A stretch of DNA of 32,552 nt from Alphaproteobacteria bacterium (GCA_022599575.1 JAHZMA010000122.1:1-32552); one strand, 5' to 3'. Numbered from the stretch's first letter, positions 17,297 through 26,124 are shown. Notes: generated by a model from the letters alone, not told the origin. Program-made: numbers and translations.

Positions 17297-20200
17297 ATGC
17301 GCCAGTTACGATTTTTACTTACATTACTCTTTCTTTCTCTCTCTTTAACGGCATGTAGTGTTGTCGCAGACCTTCTGGGTATTGAAGATGGCACTAATGG
17401 TGATAAAGGCGATAAGGGCGACACTGGTAGTGGTGCCATTCCTGACACCGAATTCACCCACAGCGTTAGAAATCTGAACAGCACCGCAACGGGTAGCGCA
17501 ACGCCTGCAAACCCCGATATTCCTACTGATAGCGATGACGCGCGCCCTTATCAATCATTCACTGCTCTTGCTGATGCGAACACAGCAAATAATGTTACCT
17601 TGCAAGGCTTTGCTGTATTGCTGAATGATACCCATATTTATAAACGCACTGATAGCAGTATCGATTGGGATAAAGGTAACAACGCGAAAGGCTTGAAGAT
17701 TAACAACCAAATGCAATTATCGCGTATCATCTCGCCAACATTTACCTCAACTAACGCGCCTGCGGTTGCGTTTAGCATCAAGAGTGATGGCACGCTTACA
17801 GCAGTAACTGCCTATGGCGATAAAGCCTATAGTGATAATCTGACTGTGGATAGAAGCGCAATTTTCGGTTACGATAATGCTTCCACCTATATGGCTTATG
17901 TCAGTTGGAGTGAGTCGCAAGCGGCTGATTTTACCGATACAATACCGACTGCAACCGAACTTGATGGCATCATGCTTGTCGGTTTTGAAACGCAAGATGC
18001 GGATTTGCCTACCATCACAACTGATTTAACATTCACCGGCAAGGGCAAGGGTGTATATAGCGTATTTGGTGCGGATAGTCTGGCAATAAATTATAACACC
18101 AGCTTCACCGCCAAAGCCATTGTTAATTTTACGAATCAAACAGCTGATTTCAGCACCACAGACACGGTTTGCAGTGATTGTAACAATCTTAATTTAACGA
18201 AGCTTGATTTATCCACAGGAAATTCAACTTTTACGGATAATAATATCAGCACTGATATTTTAGCGGGCAGTCTTGCGGGCAAGTTTGATGCAAGATTTTA
18301 TGGCGCGAATGCGTGGGAATTTGGTGGCACATTCGCGCTGAATGATGCTGATAGCATCTATTATGGCGCGTTTGGTGGGCAACGTGAGGGCATTGATTTA
18401 TCGGCAGAACGGGCGTTTGATGATAGCAGTATTGATAAGACGATTGATGCAAATATTGATATGGCTGTAAAGACCGCGATTGGTAATGATAATAACGCAA
18501 ATATTGAAGAGGCACACCCTTCTGATACCATCAATATGAATGCGCTGGCGGTATATGGCGATAGCCGCACCGATTATGCGCGCACCGCAAATATAGAAAC
18601 TTTGGCTAAAGGTGATATTACGCCAAGCAACAGCATCACACGACTTTCTGGCGCAGCTGCATCAATTACTTTTGTTGGTGGTACCATCATGGTAGTCAAT
18701 CTCTATCTTGATGATGGTAAAATTTATACGGCGACTGACACAGGCAATGTAAGTGCTAATACTTTGAGTGAAAATATCGATAAAGGCGGAAATGGCGCGC
18801 CTGACACTGCCACCACTGCTAAACTTAATCTGCGTCGGGGCAGTCAAGCGGATAATGACGTCTTCGGCTATAGCTCTAAGCACATCGCCTATATTGATTG
18901 GAACATCAGTAAAAGCGGAACGGATTTAACGGCTACCAATACCAACCTGATTGATGCAGATTATGACATTGCGGGCATGATGATGGCAGGCGTAGAAACC
19001 GCTGATGGTGCGATTATCGATGCAGGCAAAACCATTTTCACCGGCAAAGGGCGTGGCTATGTAAGATTCAATGATGAAAACCAAACCCTTAAGGGCGTTA
19101 CATTTACTATCAATGCCAATATTGATTTTAGTAAGAAAGAGGTTACATTCGCGAGCACTGCAAGCAAGCTATGCAGTGATGCTACATTTAGCAGTTGCAC
19201 AGCAGGTTCTAGCCCATATAATTTCCAAACTGTGAAGCCGATTTTATATAGCGTTAACAACATTAGCGGGGCGATTACCAATTCTGATGGTGATACTGAT
19301 GGCCTTACAGGCATGGCAGATGCGCGATTCTATGGCACTGGCGATGATGCATCAACAGAATTTGCAGGCTCATTCGCGATGAGTGATACGGCTAACAATC
19401 ACTATTATGGCGTGTTTGGTAGCGAAATCGGAGATAATTATATCATTTCTGATGAAATCCAAACTGGCACTACCGTTACTAAACCAGCAGAAAACGATAA
19501 AACCTTAACAGGCTTTAATGATACTATGGCAAATCGGGCAAACAAAACTGATATTACCCTGCCCGTTGCCTCGATTGTGCAGATAACCAGCAATGATGAT
19601 GACATGATTATCAATGAAAAAATCAGCGGTGGCGTAACGCTATTTGATTATGATAATGATGGTGATTTTGCAGGTGCGGGCTTAACTCTCTATTTTGACG
19701 ATAAAAAATATGAAGTAACTGCTGGCACAGGCGGTGCAGATTCAATTGCCAGCAGCTCTGTTGAGGTTAATGGCGTTGCTGATACATCTGTTATTCTTAA
19801 CCTTGACAGAGATGCTTTCGGCTTTACCGCCGCAAATTATATGGCAGTGATTGATTGGAACGTGGCAGGTTCAGACTATGATAGTTACGGCTTTGGCATG
19901 ACGGGTTTTGAAACAGCAGGTGCTGATATTCCTAAAGTGAGTAATGCCCATTTCGCAGGTGAAGGGCATGGGCGATATGAGGTTAATGATGACAATTATT
20001 TTAGCACTTTCTTTAACATTACTGCCAATGTTGATTTTTTCAACCGCAAAGTGATGCTAGAAAGCAGTGATACATGTAGCGCACCTCTTGATGCTAACAA
20101 ACTATGCGCGAATCTTGAGAAATACTACCTTAATTTCACTGGCACATTAAACTATGATTCTGCCGACAACAATTTGACTGGCGCCGTTACCACCACAGGC

Positions 20201-20335
20201 GATACTGATAACGCACAATTATCGGGCACAGCCGATGCGCGTTTTTATGGACCAGCGGCGGAAGAATTAGGCGGCACATTTAGCATGAGCAATCATGACG
20301 CAGGCTATGTGGGTTACTTCGGGGTGAAAAAATAA
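17297..20335 (+). CDS. Large three-repeat lipoprotein with TbpB-like beta-barrel domains
   Basis: This is a predicted lipoprotein of 1012 residues, probably on the outer membrane or cell surface. The signal peptide ends in the lipobox LTAC with the lipidated Cys at residue 20. A short collagen-like run of Gly-X-Y triplets (residues 32-46, GTNGDKGDKGDTGSG) follows. The rest is three divergent tandem units whose C-terminal strands align: DARFYG at about residues 331, 675 and 980, each followed by (E/A)FGG(T/S)F-type strands and YYG-x-FG or VGYFG. Each unit also has Y(M/I)A(Y/V)-x-(D/S)W, GFETxxA, FTGKG-x-G and a pair of Cys. These patterns resemble the small eight-stranded barrel of transferrin-binding protein B and its alphaproteobacterial solute-binding relatives. 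A strong AAGGAG precedes the start. It appears monocistronic, and the ligand is unknown. Confidence 0.8.
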   Translation: MRQLRFLLTLLFLSLSLTACSVVADLLGIEDGTNGDKGDKGDTGSGAIPDTEFTHSVRNLNSTATGSATPANPDIPTDSDDARPYQSFTALADANTANNVTLQGFAVLLNDTHIYKRTDSSIDWDKGNNAKGLKINNQMQLSRIISPTFTSTNAPAVAFSIKSDGTLTAVTAYGDKAYSDNLTVDRSAIFGYDNASTYMAYVSWSESQAADFTDTIPTATELDGIMLVGFETQDADLPTITTDLTFTGKGKGVYSVFGADSLAINYNTSFTAKAIVNFTNQTADFSTTDTVCSDCNNLNLTKLDLSTGNSTFTDNNISTDILAGSLAGKFDARFYGANAWEFGGTFALNDADSIYYGAFGGQREGIDLSAERAFDDSSIDKTIDANIDMAVKTAIGNDNNANIEEAHPSDTINMNALAVYGDSRTDYARTANIETLAKGDITPSNSITRLSGAAASITFVGGTIMVVNLYLDDGKIYTATDTGNVSANTLSENIDKGGNGAPDTATTAKLNLRRGSQADNDVFGYSSKHIAYIDWNISKSGTDLTATNTNLIDADYDIAGMMMAGVETADGAIIDAGKTIFTGKGRGYVRFNDENQTLKGVTFTINANIDFSKKEVTFASTASKLCSDATFSSCTAGSSPYNFQTVKPILYSVNNISGAITNSDGDTDGLTGMADARFYGTGDDASTEFAGSFAMSDTANNHYYGVFGSEIGDNYIISDEIQTGTTVTKPAENDKTLTGFNDTMANRANKTDITLPVASIVQITSNDDDMIINEKISGGVTLFDYDNDGDFAGAGLTLYFDDKKYEVTAGTGGADSIASSSVEVNGVADTSVILNLDRDAFGFTAANYMAVIDWNVAGSDYDSYGFGMTGFETAGADIPKVSNAHFAGEGHGRYEVNDDNYFSTFFNITANVDFFNRKVMLESSDTCSAPLDANKLCANLEKYYLNFTGTLNYDSADNNLTGAVTTTGDTDNAQLSGTADARFYGPAAEELGGTFSMSNHDAGYVGYFGVKK
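17450..20332 (+). repeat. Three tandem coding repeats within the lipoprotein gene
   Basis: Three units of roughly 305-345 codons repeat the same strand order, with boundaries near codons 52, 366 and 700. Sequence identity is low outside the FTGKG, GFET and DARFYG blocks, so the duplication is old and the DNA itself is not repetitive. Confidence 0.7.
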
Positions 20336-20345
20336 GGTTTATGAT

Positions 20346-20418
20346 TTAAGGGGGGTGCGATGCAACTTCTCGGCGGTCATATCCGTGGGATTGCCCGCCT
20401 TGTTGCAACCCCCCTTAA
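20346..20418. terminator. 73-base nested inverted repeat between convergent genes
   Basis: The outer arms TTAAGGGGGGT (20346-20356) and ACCCCCCTTAA (20408-20418) enclose TGCAAC/GTTGCA and, inside that, GGCGG/CCGCC. They form one long imperfect hairpin between the convergent lipoprotein and enolase-superfamily genes. It has no T-tract on either side. Bases 20419-20508 are unusually GC-rich for the window, contain a further CCGCT/AGCGG hairpin, and hold no ORF. Confidence 0.55.
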
Positions 20419-20508
20419 CAACCCCCCGCTGTTACTCAATACTAGCGGTGGTGTGGGTCAAACCGCCCCACTTTCGGGAATGACGAGGGTGTCGCTCGGT
20501 ATCTTAAA

Positions 20509-21678
20509 TTAAATATCTAACCGATAGGCTTCAATGAAATCTCTATCGGGGGTGACGCCCAACCCTGCCCTTTCAGGTGGTGTGACATGCCCTTTATGCG
20601 TCTTTAATTGTTGCCAGATATTCAGAGAATCTTGCAGTAATTCATCGCGAAATTTATTATCAGTGGTATCAAATTCAAGCATCGGTGCGCGCTGATAAAT
20701 ACCACCGGGCAAGGCAGGCATTGCCACCAATAAATGTAAATTCACCGCCACCGCCACTGCCGACCCCCAAACATGATTGACCACTGGCGTATGATGGGCA
20801 TGGCATAGTGCCAATACGCGCAAATATTCGCTGATCCCCCCCAACGCGCACACTTCAGGTTGCGCGATATCTAAACAACGTTTTTCTAATAATGTCCGCC
20901 AGCCCCAACGGCTAAATTCTGCCTCGCCACCGCTGATATTCACCTTTAAGCCTTGCCGCAATTCGCGATAGCCATCTAAATCTTCGGGTGCAATCGGCTC
21001 TTCAAACCAATAGGCTTTCAACTCTTCTAACCCGCGCCCAACATAAAGCGCATCTGATGTGTTATAGCAATGGTTGGCATCTACCATAAAATCAAAATCA
21101 TCACCTACCCCTTCACGCACTGCTGTGGCAAGGCGTAAATCATCATCAGGGCCAAAGCCAACTTTCATTTTGGTGGCGCAAAACCCCATCTGTTTGATTT
21201 GTGCCGCCTCATCACGAAAACGCGCACATAAGGAATCAATATTTTCTTGCCGTAGCATCATGCCATAGCCATAGACAGGGACATCCGCGCGATGCTTACC
21301 ACCAATCAATTGATAGAGTGGCATATTGGCAATTTTACCGAAAATATCCCAAAGCGCAATATCAACGCCCGAAAGTGCCTGCATCGGCATGCCTTTCTGC
21401 CCATGGTCGCGCAACAGATTGTAAATTTTATGCCAGATTTTATCGCGATTAAGCGGGTCTTCGCCCAGAATCATCGGCTGAATCACTTTTTCAATGATGG
21501 TTTTATTGGCAATCGCGATATTGCCTGGCCCGAAAGATTCGCCCCAGCCCGTAACACCCTCATCAGTTTCAACTTCCACCAGATGCGCGGTGCGTTTGTG
21601 ATAAAATTGCTGTGAATAGCCTAATTCATGCGGTAAATCATATTGTAGAATATGGCTGGTAATTTTGGTTATTTTCAT
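20509..21678 (-). CDS. Enolase-superfamily sugar-acid dehydratase or cycloisomerase (mandelate racemase group)
   Basis: This is a cytoplasmic Mg-dependent enzyme that removes the alpha proton of a carboxylate. The 389 residues have the capping domain (about 1-130, including VETDEGVTGWGESFGPG and MQALSGVDIALWDIFGK) and the barrel. The catalytic set is complete for the mandelate racemase group: a K-x-K pair at Lys170/Lys172 (TKMKVG), metal ligands Asp200 (VDANH), Glu226 (FEEP) and about Glu252 (GGEAEF), and a general base His near 302 (VNHVWGS). Such enzymes are mostly acid-sugar dehydratases; galactarolactone and 3,6-anhydrogalactonate cycloisomerases are relatives. It is the last gene of a minus-strand operon after an aldehyde dehydrogenase (26-base gap), so its substrate is probably the acid that enzyme makes. 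The exact reaction is not determined. Confidence 0.88.
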   Translation of the reverse strand: MKITKITSHILQYDLPHELGYSQQFYHKRTAHLVEVETDEGVTGWGESFGPGNIAIANKTIIEKVIQPMILGEDPLNRDKIWHKIYNLLRDHGQKGMPMQALSGVDIALWDIFGKIANMPLYQLIGGKHRADVPVYGYGMMLRQENIDSLCARFRDEAAQIKQMGFCATKMKVGFGPDDDLRLATAVREGVGDDFDFMVDANHCYNTSDALYVGRGLEELKAYWFEEPIAPEDLDGYRELRQGLKVNISGGEAEFSRWGWRTLLEKRCLDIAQPEVCALGGISEYLRVLALCHAHHTPVVNHVWGSAVAVAVNLHLLVAMPALPGGIYQRAPMLEFDTTDNKFRDELLQDSLNIWQQLKTHKGHVTPPERAGLGVTPDRDFIEAYRLDI

Positions 21679-21704
21679 TATTTACTCTTTTAAACTGCCT
21701 TATA

Positions 21705-23156
21705 TTAAATTTTTAGGGCGCGTGAGATACGCTTTATCACTAAATAATCATTCAGCGCCAAATGTGAGCAATCATGCCCAATGCCCGCCTGCCCGATACC
21801 GCCATGCGGTAAATCAATATCATAGCGCACCCCGTTAATTTGGATTTCACCATAGCGCAATTTTGCCGCTAATGTTTCTGCTAGATTCAAATCTTTGGTG
21901 AAAATATAAGCGGTTAACCCACCATCGCCGCAATCATTGGCTTTAGCGATTAATTGCGGCGTATCATCATCAAATTCGATAATACTCACCACAGGCCCGA
22001 AAATTTCTTGCTTATAAAGCGCCATATTTTCGGTAACGTCCGAAATTACAGTGGGGGCGATATAATGCCCTTTGGCCAGATGCGGAGGCAAATCAGCTGG
22101 CCTATCGCCACCTGCCAACAAATTAGCGCCATCTCTCACTGCTTCATCTATCAATCTCTTCACATCTTGCCATGCTTTACCATTGATGAGCGGCCCAGTG
22201 GTAATAGTGGCATCTTTATCAAAACCAACAGTCGCTTGATTGGCGCGTTCCACACATTTTGCCGTAAAAGCCTGCGCCACCGATTTTGCCACAAACACGC
22301 GATTAGGCGCAACGCAAATCTGCCCCGCATTATTGAATTTTATCCCACACACAATATCAGCCGCCAGATCTAAATCGGCATCATCAAAAATCAGCACGGG
22401 TGAATTGCCACCCAATTCCATAGAATAGCGTTTGATGCTTGTTGCGCCCATTTTCATAATATGGCAACCCGTCGCGGTAGAGCCAATCAGCGTAATCATC
22501 GCTGGAATTACTGATGCTGATAGTGCATCGCTGGCTTCATGGCTATCGGTGCATAAAATCTGCACCACCCCTTTGGGCAATCCAATTTTTTCGCATAATT
22601 CACCCACCATATAGGCTGAAATCGGCGTTGAAGCTGATGGACGCAAAATAATCGGACAACCCGCCGCCATTGCGGGACCAATCTTAAAAGCAAGATTTAA
22701 CAGTGGAAAATTCCATGCCAAAAAGCCAACACATACGCCAATAGGCTGATGCACCAAACGATGACTATGCGTGCCATCACGGTCAATCAACGCTTCATCA
22801 CGGATACGGGCAATTTCTTCTGCGTAAAAATGCAATGAATTGACAAGACTATCATAATCTTCTTGCGTGGCATGCCATGGTTTACCCATTTCAAAATGAA
22901 TCGCGGTGCGTAACTCAGTTTGATTTTTTATCACTTCATCGCGTAATTTTAGCATCCAATTTTTTCGTTCGGTAATTGAGGTGTTTCCCCATGATGCAAC
23001 TGCCATTTGCGCCACCTGTAGCGCCTGTTGCACTTGGCTGATACCAGCAACATCAACCCTACCGACAATCTCTTCATTGGCAGGGTTGACCACATCAATC
23101 TGCTTATCGCATTTTGTTAGCGCGCCACCAATATAGGGGATTTTGTTATATTTCAT
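21705..23156 (-). CDS. NAD(P)-dependent aldehyde dehydrogenase
   Basis: This cytoplasmic aldehyde dehydrogenase is 483 residues, the usual superfamily length. It has FLAWNFPLLNLAFKIGPAMA for cofactor and oxyanion binding, MELGGNSP with the general base Glu247, NNAGQICVAPNR with the nucleophile Cys281, and KQEIFGPVVSI with the ribose-binding Glu. One position is unusual: the Lys that normally precedes Pro in the KPS/KPA cofactor motif is Arg172 (ILRPSASTP). LIGSTATG replaces the common FTGS. The overall pattern is close to succinate-semialdehyde, lactaldehyde and sugar-aldehyde dehydrogenases. It starts three bases after the GMC dehydrogenase stop, so the two are surely co-translated. It probably oxidises an aldehyde to the acid used by the enolase-superfamily enzyme downstream. 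Confidence 0.9.
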   Translation of the reverse strand: MKYNKIPYIGGALTKCDKQIDVVNPANEEIVGRVDVAGISQVQQALQVAQMAVASWGNTSITERKNWMLKLRDEVIKNQTELRTAIHFEMGKPWHATQEDYDSLVNSLHFYAEEIARIRDEALIDRDGTHSHRLVHQPIGVCVGFLAWNFPLLNLAFKIGPAMAAGCPIILRPSASTPISAYMVGELCEKIGLPKGVVQILCTDSHEASDALSASVIPAMITLIGSTATGCHIMKMGATSIKRYSMELGGNSPVLIFDDADLDLAADIVCGIKFNNAGQICVAPNRVFVAKSVAQAFTAKCVERANQATVGFDKDATITTGPLINGKAWQDVKRLIDEAVRDGANLLAGGDRPADLPPHLAKGHYIAPTVISDVTENMALYKQEIFGPVVSIIEFDDDTPQLIAKANDCGDGGLTAYIFTKDLNLAETLAAKLRYGEIQINGVRYDIDLPHGGIGQAGIGHDCSHLALNDYLVIKRISRALKI

Positions 23157-23159
23157 TTA

Positions 23160-24782
23160 TCATTCCTCATCAAAAAGATTTGCCAGTTTATTTTTTATAT
23201 TATCGCCAATATAAAGTGCCAGCGCCTGTATGGTAGAAGTAGGATTCACCCCCCCAGCCGTTACAAAGATACTGCCATCAACAATAAAGATATTTTTCAC
23301 ATCATGCGACCGCCCCCAATGATTAACAACAGATTTTTCTCTATCATTGCCCATCCGTGCCGTGCCCATCTGATGCCACCCTGCGCGCCACCAAACCTTA
23401 TCAACATCACCGCGTAAGGTCTTTTTTGCGCCTGCCGCCAATAACGCTTCTTCGGCGCGATTCATGCCATGTGCCAGCATTTTACGCGTATTCTCACCAG
23501 TTTTGTAAGTTATTTTTGGCGCAGGAATGCCATCACTATCGGTGAGATTATCATCTAATGTGACACAATTTGTCGGTTCTGGCAAATCATTGCTAACCAC
23601 TGTTAACCCTGCCGAAAACGGATATTGCTTATCAAAATAGGTGCGATGTGCCTCGCCCCACGGAATCGGATTATCAATGCCATAACCGCCTAACGCATAA
23701 GTCATGGGTGTGGTATAGCGCCCGCTTGCCAACCCATAGCCAAGCGAGAAATCACGGCTTTCATCATGTTCATAAAATTCTTGCGATATGATACTACATG
23801 CCATCGGACCCTTAAAGCCTTCCAGCCTTTCATCAAAAATACCCGTAACGCCAACCAAAGGGTGAAACATGAGATTCTTACCCACCTGCCCACTGCGATT
23901 GGCAAGCCCATCAGGGAAATTTTTAGAGGTGGAATTAAGCAGTAAACGTGGCGTGCCAATGCCATTGCAGGCAACCACCACCATCTCGGCTTGTTGTGTT
24001 TGCAACTGGTTATTTTCGTCATAATAAAGCACGCCCGTTGCCATATCATCATCATTGACTAAAATTTCTTTAACGCGCGAATTGGTGCGTAGCAAAACCC
24101 CTTGCTGAATCAAAGAATTCCAATAGGTGAAGCCAACCGATGCTTTCGCGCCTACCGCACAGCCTAAATCGCAAGTGCCAGCATTGACGCATTTTGCGCG
24201 CCCTTCATAATCACGGCTTAAGATAGAGACATCTGATGGCCACCAATGCCAGCCAAGTTCGTTGAAACCTGATGCTAATTTCTGCCCTAATTTGCCAATC
24301 GGAATCGGTGGTAATGGCGGACTATAAGCAGGATAAGAAGGGTTGCCCGCATAGCCAGACACCCCCATATTGCGGTCATTAATATCATAAAAAGGCGCGA
24401 GCGTTTGATAATCCACAGGCCAATCATCGGCAACACCTGCTACAGAGTAACTGCGAAAATCCGAAGGATGTAAGCGTGGCCAATGCCCTAAAAAATTGAT
24501 GGTAGAACCACCAACCGCATTGAAATTCACGGGTGCAATATCGGAATCATCATTATTAATCGGATAATCTTGCGGTAATTGCCTCACATTTGGGTCAGCA
24601 CTGAAATTGCCGTAACGGGCAAGCTCATAATCAGGATTACGACTAGGGAATTCGGTATCATGCACCCATGGCCCTTGTTCTAGGCACAGGATTTTCATGC
24701 GTGTTTCCACCAAAGACCATGCAATCGCCGCCCCCGATGCGCCCGCACCAATAATCAATACATCAACAGGTTCGTTACTCAT
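23160..24782 (-). CDS. GMC-family FAD dehydrogenase with predicted 3Fe-4S cysteine motif
   Basis: This flavin dehydrogenase of the glucose-methanol-choline family oxidises a sugar or polyol alcohol. In its 540 residues the FAD fold is at the start (VDVLIIGAGASGAAIAWSLV), FNAVGGSTINFLGHWPR follows near residue 90, and the active-site pair is His470 (AGWHQMGTARM) and Asn513 (GGVNPTSTIQ). Cys198, Cys204 and Cys208 form C-X5-C-X3-C (CVNAGTCDLGC), the spacing used for a 3Fe-4S cluster in FAD-glucose dehydrogenases of the Burkholderia type. The gene before it encodes a small-subunit homologue, as in those complexes. No signal peptide or cytochrome c subunit is present, so the enzyme is predicted to be cytoplasmic with an unknown electron acceptor. 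The start is 16 bases after the small-subunit gene. Confidence 0.88.
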   Translation of the reverse strand: MSNEPVDVLIIGAGASGAAIAWSLVETRMKILCLEQGPWVHDTEFPSRNPDYELARYGNFSADPNVRQLPQDYPINNDDSDIAPVNFNAVGGSTINFLGHWPRLHPSDFRSYSVAGVADDWPVDYQTLAPFYDINDRNMGVSGYAGNPSYPAYSPPLPPIPIGKLGQKLASGFNELGWHWWPSDVSILSRDYEGRAKCVNAGTCDLGCAVGAKASVGFTYWNSLIQQGVLLRTNSRVKEILVNDDDMATGVLYYDENNQLQTQQAEMVVVACNGIGTPRLLLNSTSKNFPDGLANRSGQVGKNLMFHPLVGVTGIFDERLEGFKGPMACSIISQEFYEHDESRDFSLGYGLASGRYTTPMTYALGGYGIDNPIPWGEAHRTYFDKQYPFSAGLTVVSNDLPEPTNCVTLDDNLTDSDGIPAPKITYKTGENTRKMLAHGMNRAEEALLAAGAKKTLRGDVDKVWWRAGWHQMGTARMGNDREKSVVNHWGRSHDVKNIFIVDGSIFVTAGGVNPTSTIQALALYIGDNIKNKLANLFDEE

Positions 24783-24798
24783 TGCGCCTTATTGCTCC

Positions 24799-25221
24799 TC
24801 AACATTTTAGATAACATGCGCCACGCGCCACAACTGATGCCGTTAGGTTTGCTAATAAGGCTTCATCTGATGGCACATCATAACCATCAGGCTGTGTAGG
24901 TTTGTTAGAAAGCCCGAATAAAACCCGAATCTCAGGCCTGCTGTAATAACCCATATAGGTTAATCGCAACAAAGCCTGAAATTCTTGATGAAAGGAGGTT
25001 TCCATTTTTTTAAGTGAATCAACCAACGCGTCTGCTTCTATATTTGTTAAAATATGCGTCAGCTGTTTCTCAAAATCTTGATTGTTCTCGGCATGTTTTA
25101 AGATGAAATCTTTTACCCCACCCAACGCAGCGGCGGATGGAATATTTTGCGCTTTATTGGCAGGAATCAGCGCATCTAAAATATCATCTAATAATTGTTG
25201 ATGTTCTTGCGTCAATTGCAT
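24799..25221 (-). CDS. Gluconate 2-dehydrogenase subunit 3-like small subunit
   Basis: This is a 140-residue partner protein for the GMC dehydrogenase encoded next. It resembles the gluconate 2-dehydrogenase subunit 3 (gamma) family: LTQEHQQLLDDILDALIPAN at the N-terminus, PSAAALGGVKDFI, a helical middle, and YMGYYSRPEIRVLFGLSNKP with QPDGYDVP near the C-terminus. In known complexes this subunit carries a twin-arginine signal and chaperones or exports the catalytic subunit. Here the protein begins directly at the conserved helix with no signal or RR motif. A GGAAAATAAG leader precedes the ATG. The family assignment rests on pattern and gene order and is less certain than the neighbours. Confidence 0.6.
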   Translation of the reverse strand: MQLTQEHQQLLDDILDALIPANKAQNIPSAAALGGVKDFILKHAENNQDFEKQLTHILTNIEADALVDSLKKMETSFHQEFQALLRLTYMGYYSRPEIRVLFGLSNKPTQPDGYDVPSDEALLANLTASVVARGACYLKC

Positions 25222-25278
25222 CTTATTTTCCTTTCATTTTTGATGCGTTTGCTAACAATAATCGCGTTGTTATTGCCT

Positions 25279-26022
25279 TTATTTTTTATCAAACTCTTCC
25301 AATTTTTGTTTGGCATTTGTGAGTAACAATACCATCTGTTTTTCTGCCTGCTTGCTGTTTCTAGCGATAATGGCATCAACCACATTTTTATGTGATGGCA
25401 AAGAATTTTTATTATCACGCGGGTCAGAATTGGTAATGCGAATTGAAATCAGCAAAGCAGAAAAAATTATCCCCTCAACACAGGAAAGCAATTCATTATT
25501 GGCCGCATTTAAGATTGATTTATGAAATGCCGCATCAGCAATGATAAAATCTTTCAGTGAGCCTTTTTCACGTTCCATCAAAGCAAACGCCATTTTAATA
25601 TTTTGATGGTCTTGTTTCGACCCCCGCTCCGCCGCATAAGCGGCCGCTTTGGGTTCAATCATAAAGCGGAAATCCATTAAATTTTCTAAAAATTTTCGAT
25701 TCGGTGGCGCAGATTGATGCCATGCCAACACATCATCATCAAACAGGCTCCAATTTGCGCGATTACGCACATGCGTACCAATACCACGCCTTACTTCTAG
25801 CAACCCTTTGCCCGTGAGAATCTTAATCGCATCGCGAATAACCGAACGGCTGACATGATAACGGGCAGCCAACGCATTCTCGTCCTCAATAATATCGCCA
25901 GTGGTATAAAAGCCTGCAACAATTTTACGCCCTAATTCACGCGCAACCTGAGTGGCAAGACTGTGAGTTAGCCCTGAACTGTCGCGCAAATCATAATAAA
26001 ACATTTCACTTATAGCCATCAT
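25279..26022 (-). CDS. GntR-family transcriptional regulator, FCD subfamily
   Basis: This DNA-binding regulator is likely autoregulated and the controller of both arms of the divergent locus. Its 247 residues have the winged helix at about 20-90 (LATQVARELGRKIVAGFYTT, HVSRSVIRDAIKILTGKGLL, EVRRGIGTHVR) and the FCD helical domain at 105-240 (ADAAFHKSILNAANNE; SHKNVVDAIIARNSKQAEKQ), with the D-x3-H pattern for a metal ion. It is paralogous to the regulator at 10038-10859 across the whole length, including the N-terminal (F/L)YYD segment before the helix-turn-helix. Two adjacent ATG codons (26022, 26019) can serve as start. An AAACAT-N3-ATGTTT palindrome ends the leader 11 bases upstream. The operon's small-subunit gene starts 57 bases downstream. 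Confidence 0.92.
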   Translation of the reverse strand: MMAISEMFYYDLRDSSGLTHSLATQVARELGRKIVAGFYTTGDIIEDENALAARYHVSRSVIRDAIKILTGKGLLEVRRGIGTHVRNRANWSLFDDDVLAWHQSAPPNRKFLENLMDFRFMIEPKAAAYAAERGSKQDHQNIKMAFALMEREKGSLKDFIIADAAFHKSILNAANNELLSCVEGIIFSALLISIRITNSDPRDNKNSLPSHKNVVDAIIARNSKQAEKQMVLLLTNAKQKLEEFDKK

Positions 26023-26032
26023 GCCAATATAT

Positions 26033-26047
26033 AAACATATGATGTTT
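26033..26047. promoter_or_regulatory. Operator AAACAT-N3-ATGTTT, gntR-proximal
   Basis: AAACATATGATGTTT, two perfect 6-base half-sites around ATG, lies 11 bases before the minus-strand regulator start. An identical 15-base copy lies at 26164-26178. Identity over 15 bases within one 259-base intergenic region makes an operator for the adjacent regulator likely. Confidence 0.75.
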
Positions 26048-26098
26048 GGATTGTCAATAATTTTAATGATAAATAAGGAGTTATCAAATATAATTTAT

Positions 26099-26124
26099 TA
26101 AAACATGATAATTATTATGTTTTA
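26099..26124. promoter_or_regulatory. AT-rich palindrome TAAAACAT-N10-ATGTTTTA
   Basis: Half-sites TAAAACAT (26099-26106) and ATGTTTTA (26117-26124) contain the same AAACAT/ATGTTT core but with a 10-base spacer. It lies midway between the two 15-base operators and could be an auxiliary site or a fortuitous AT-rich palindrome. Confidence 0.4.
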
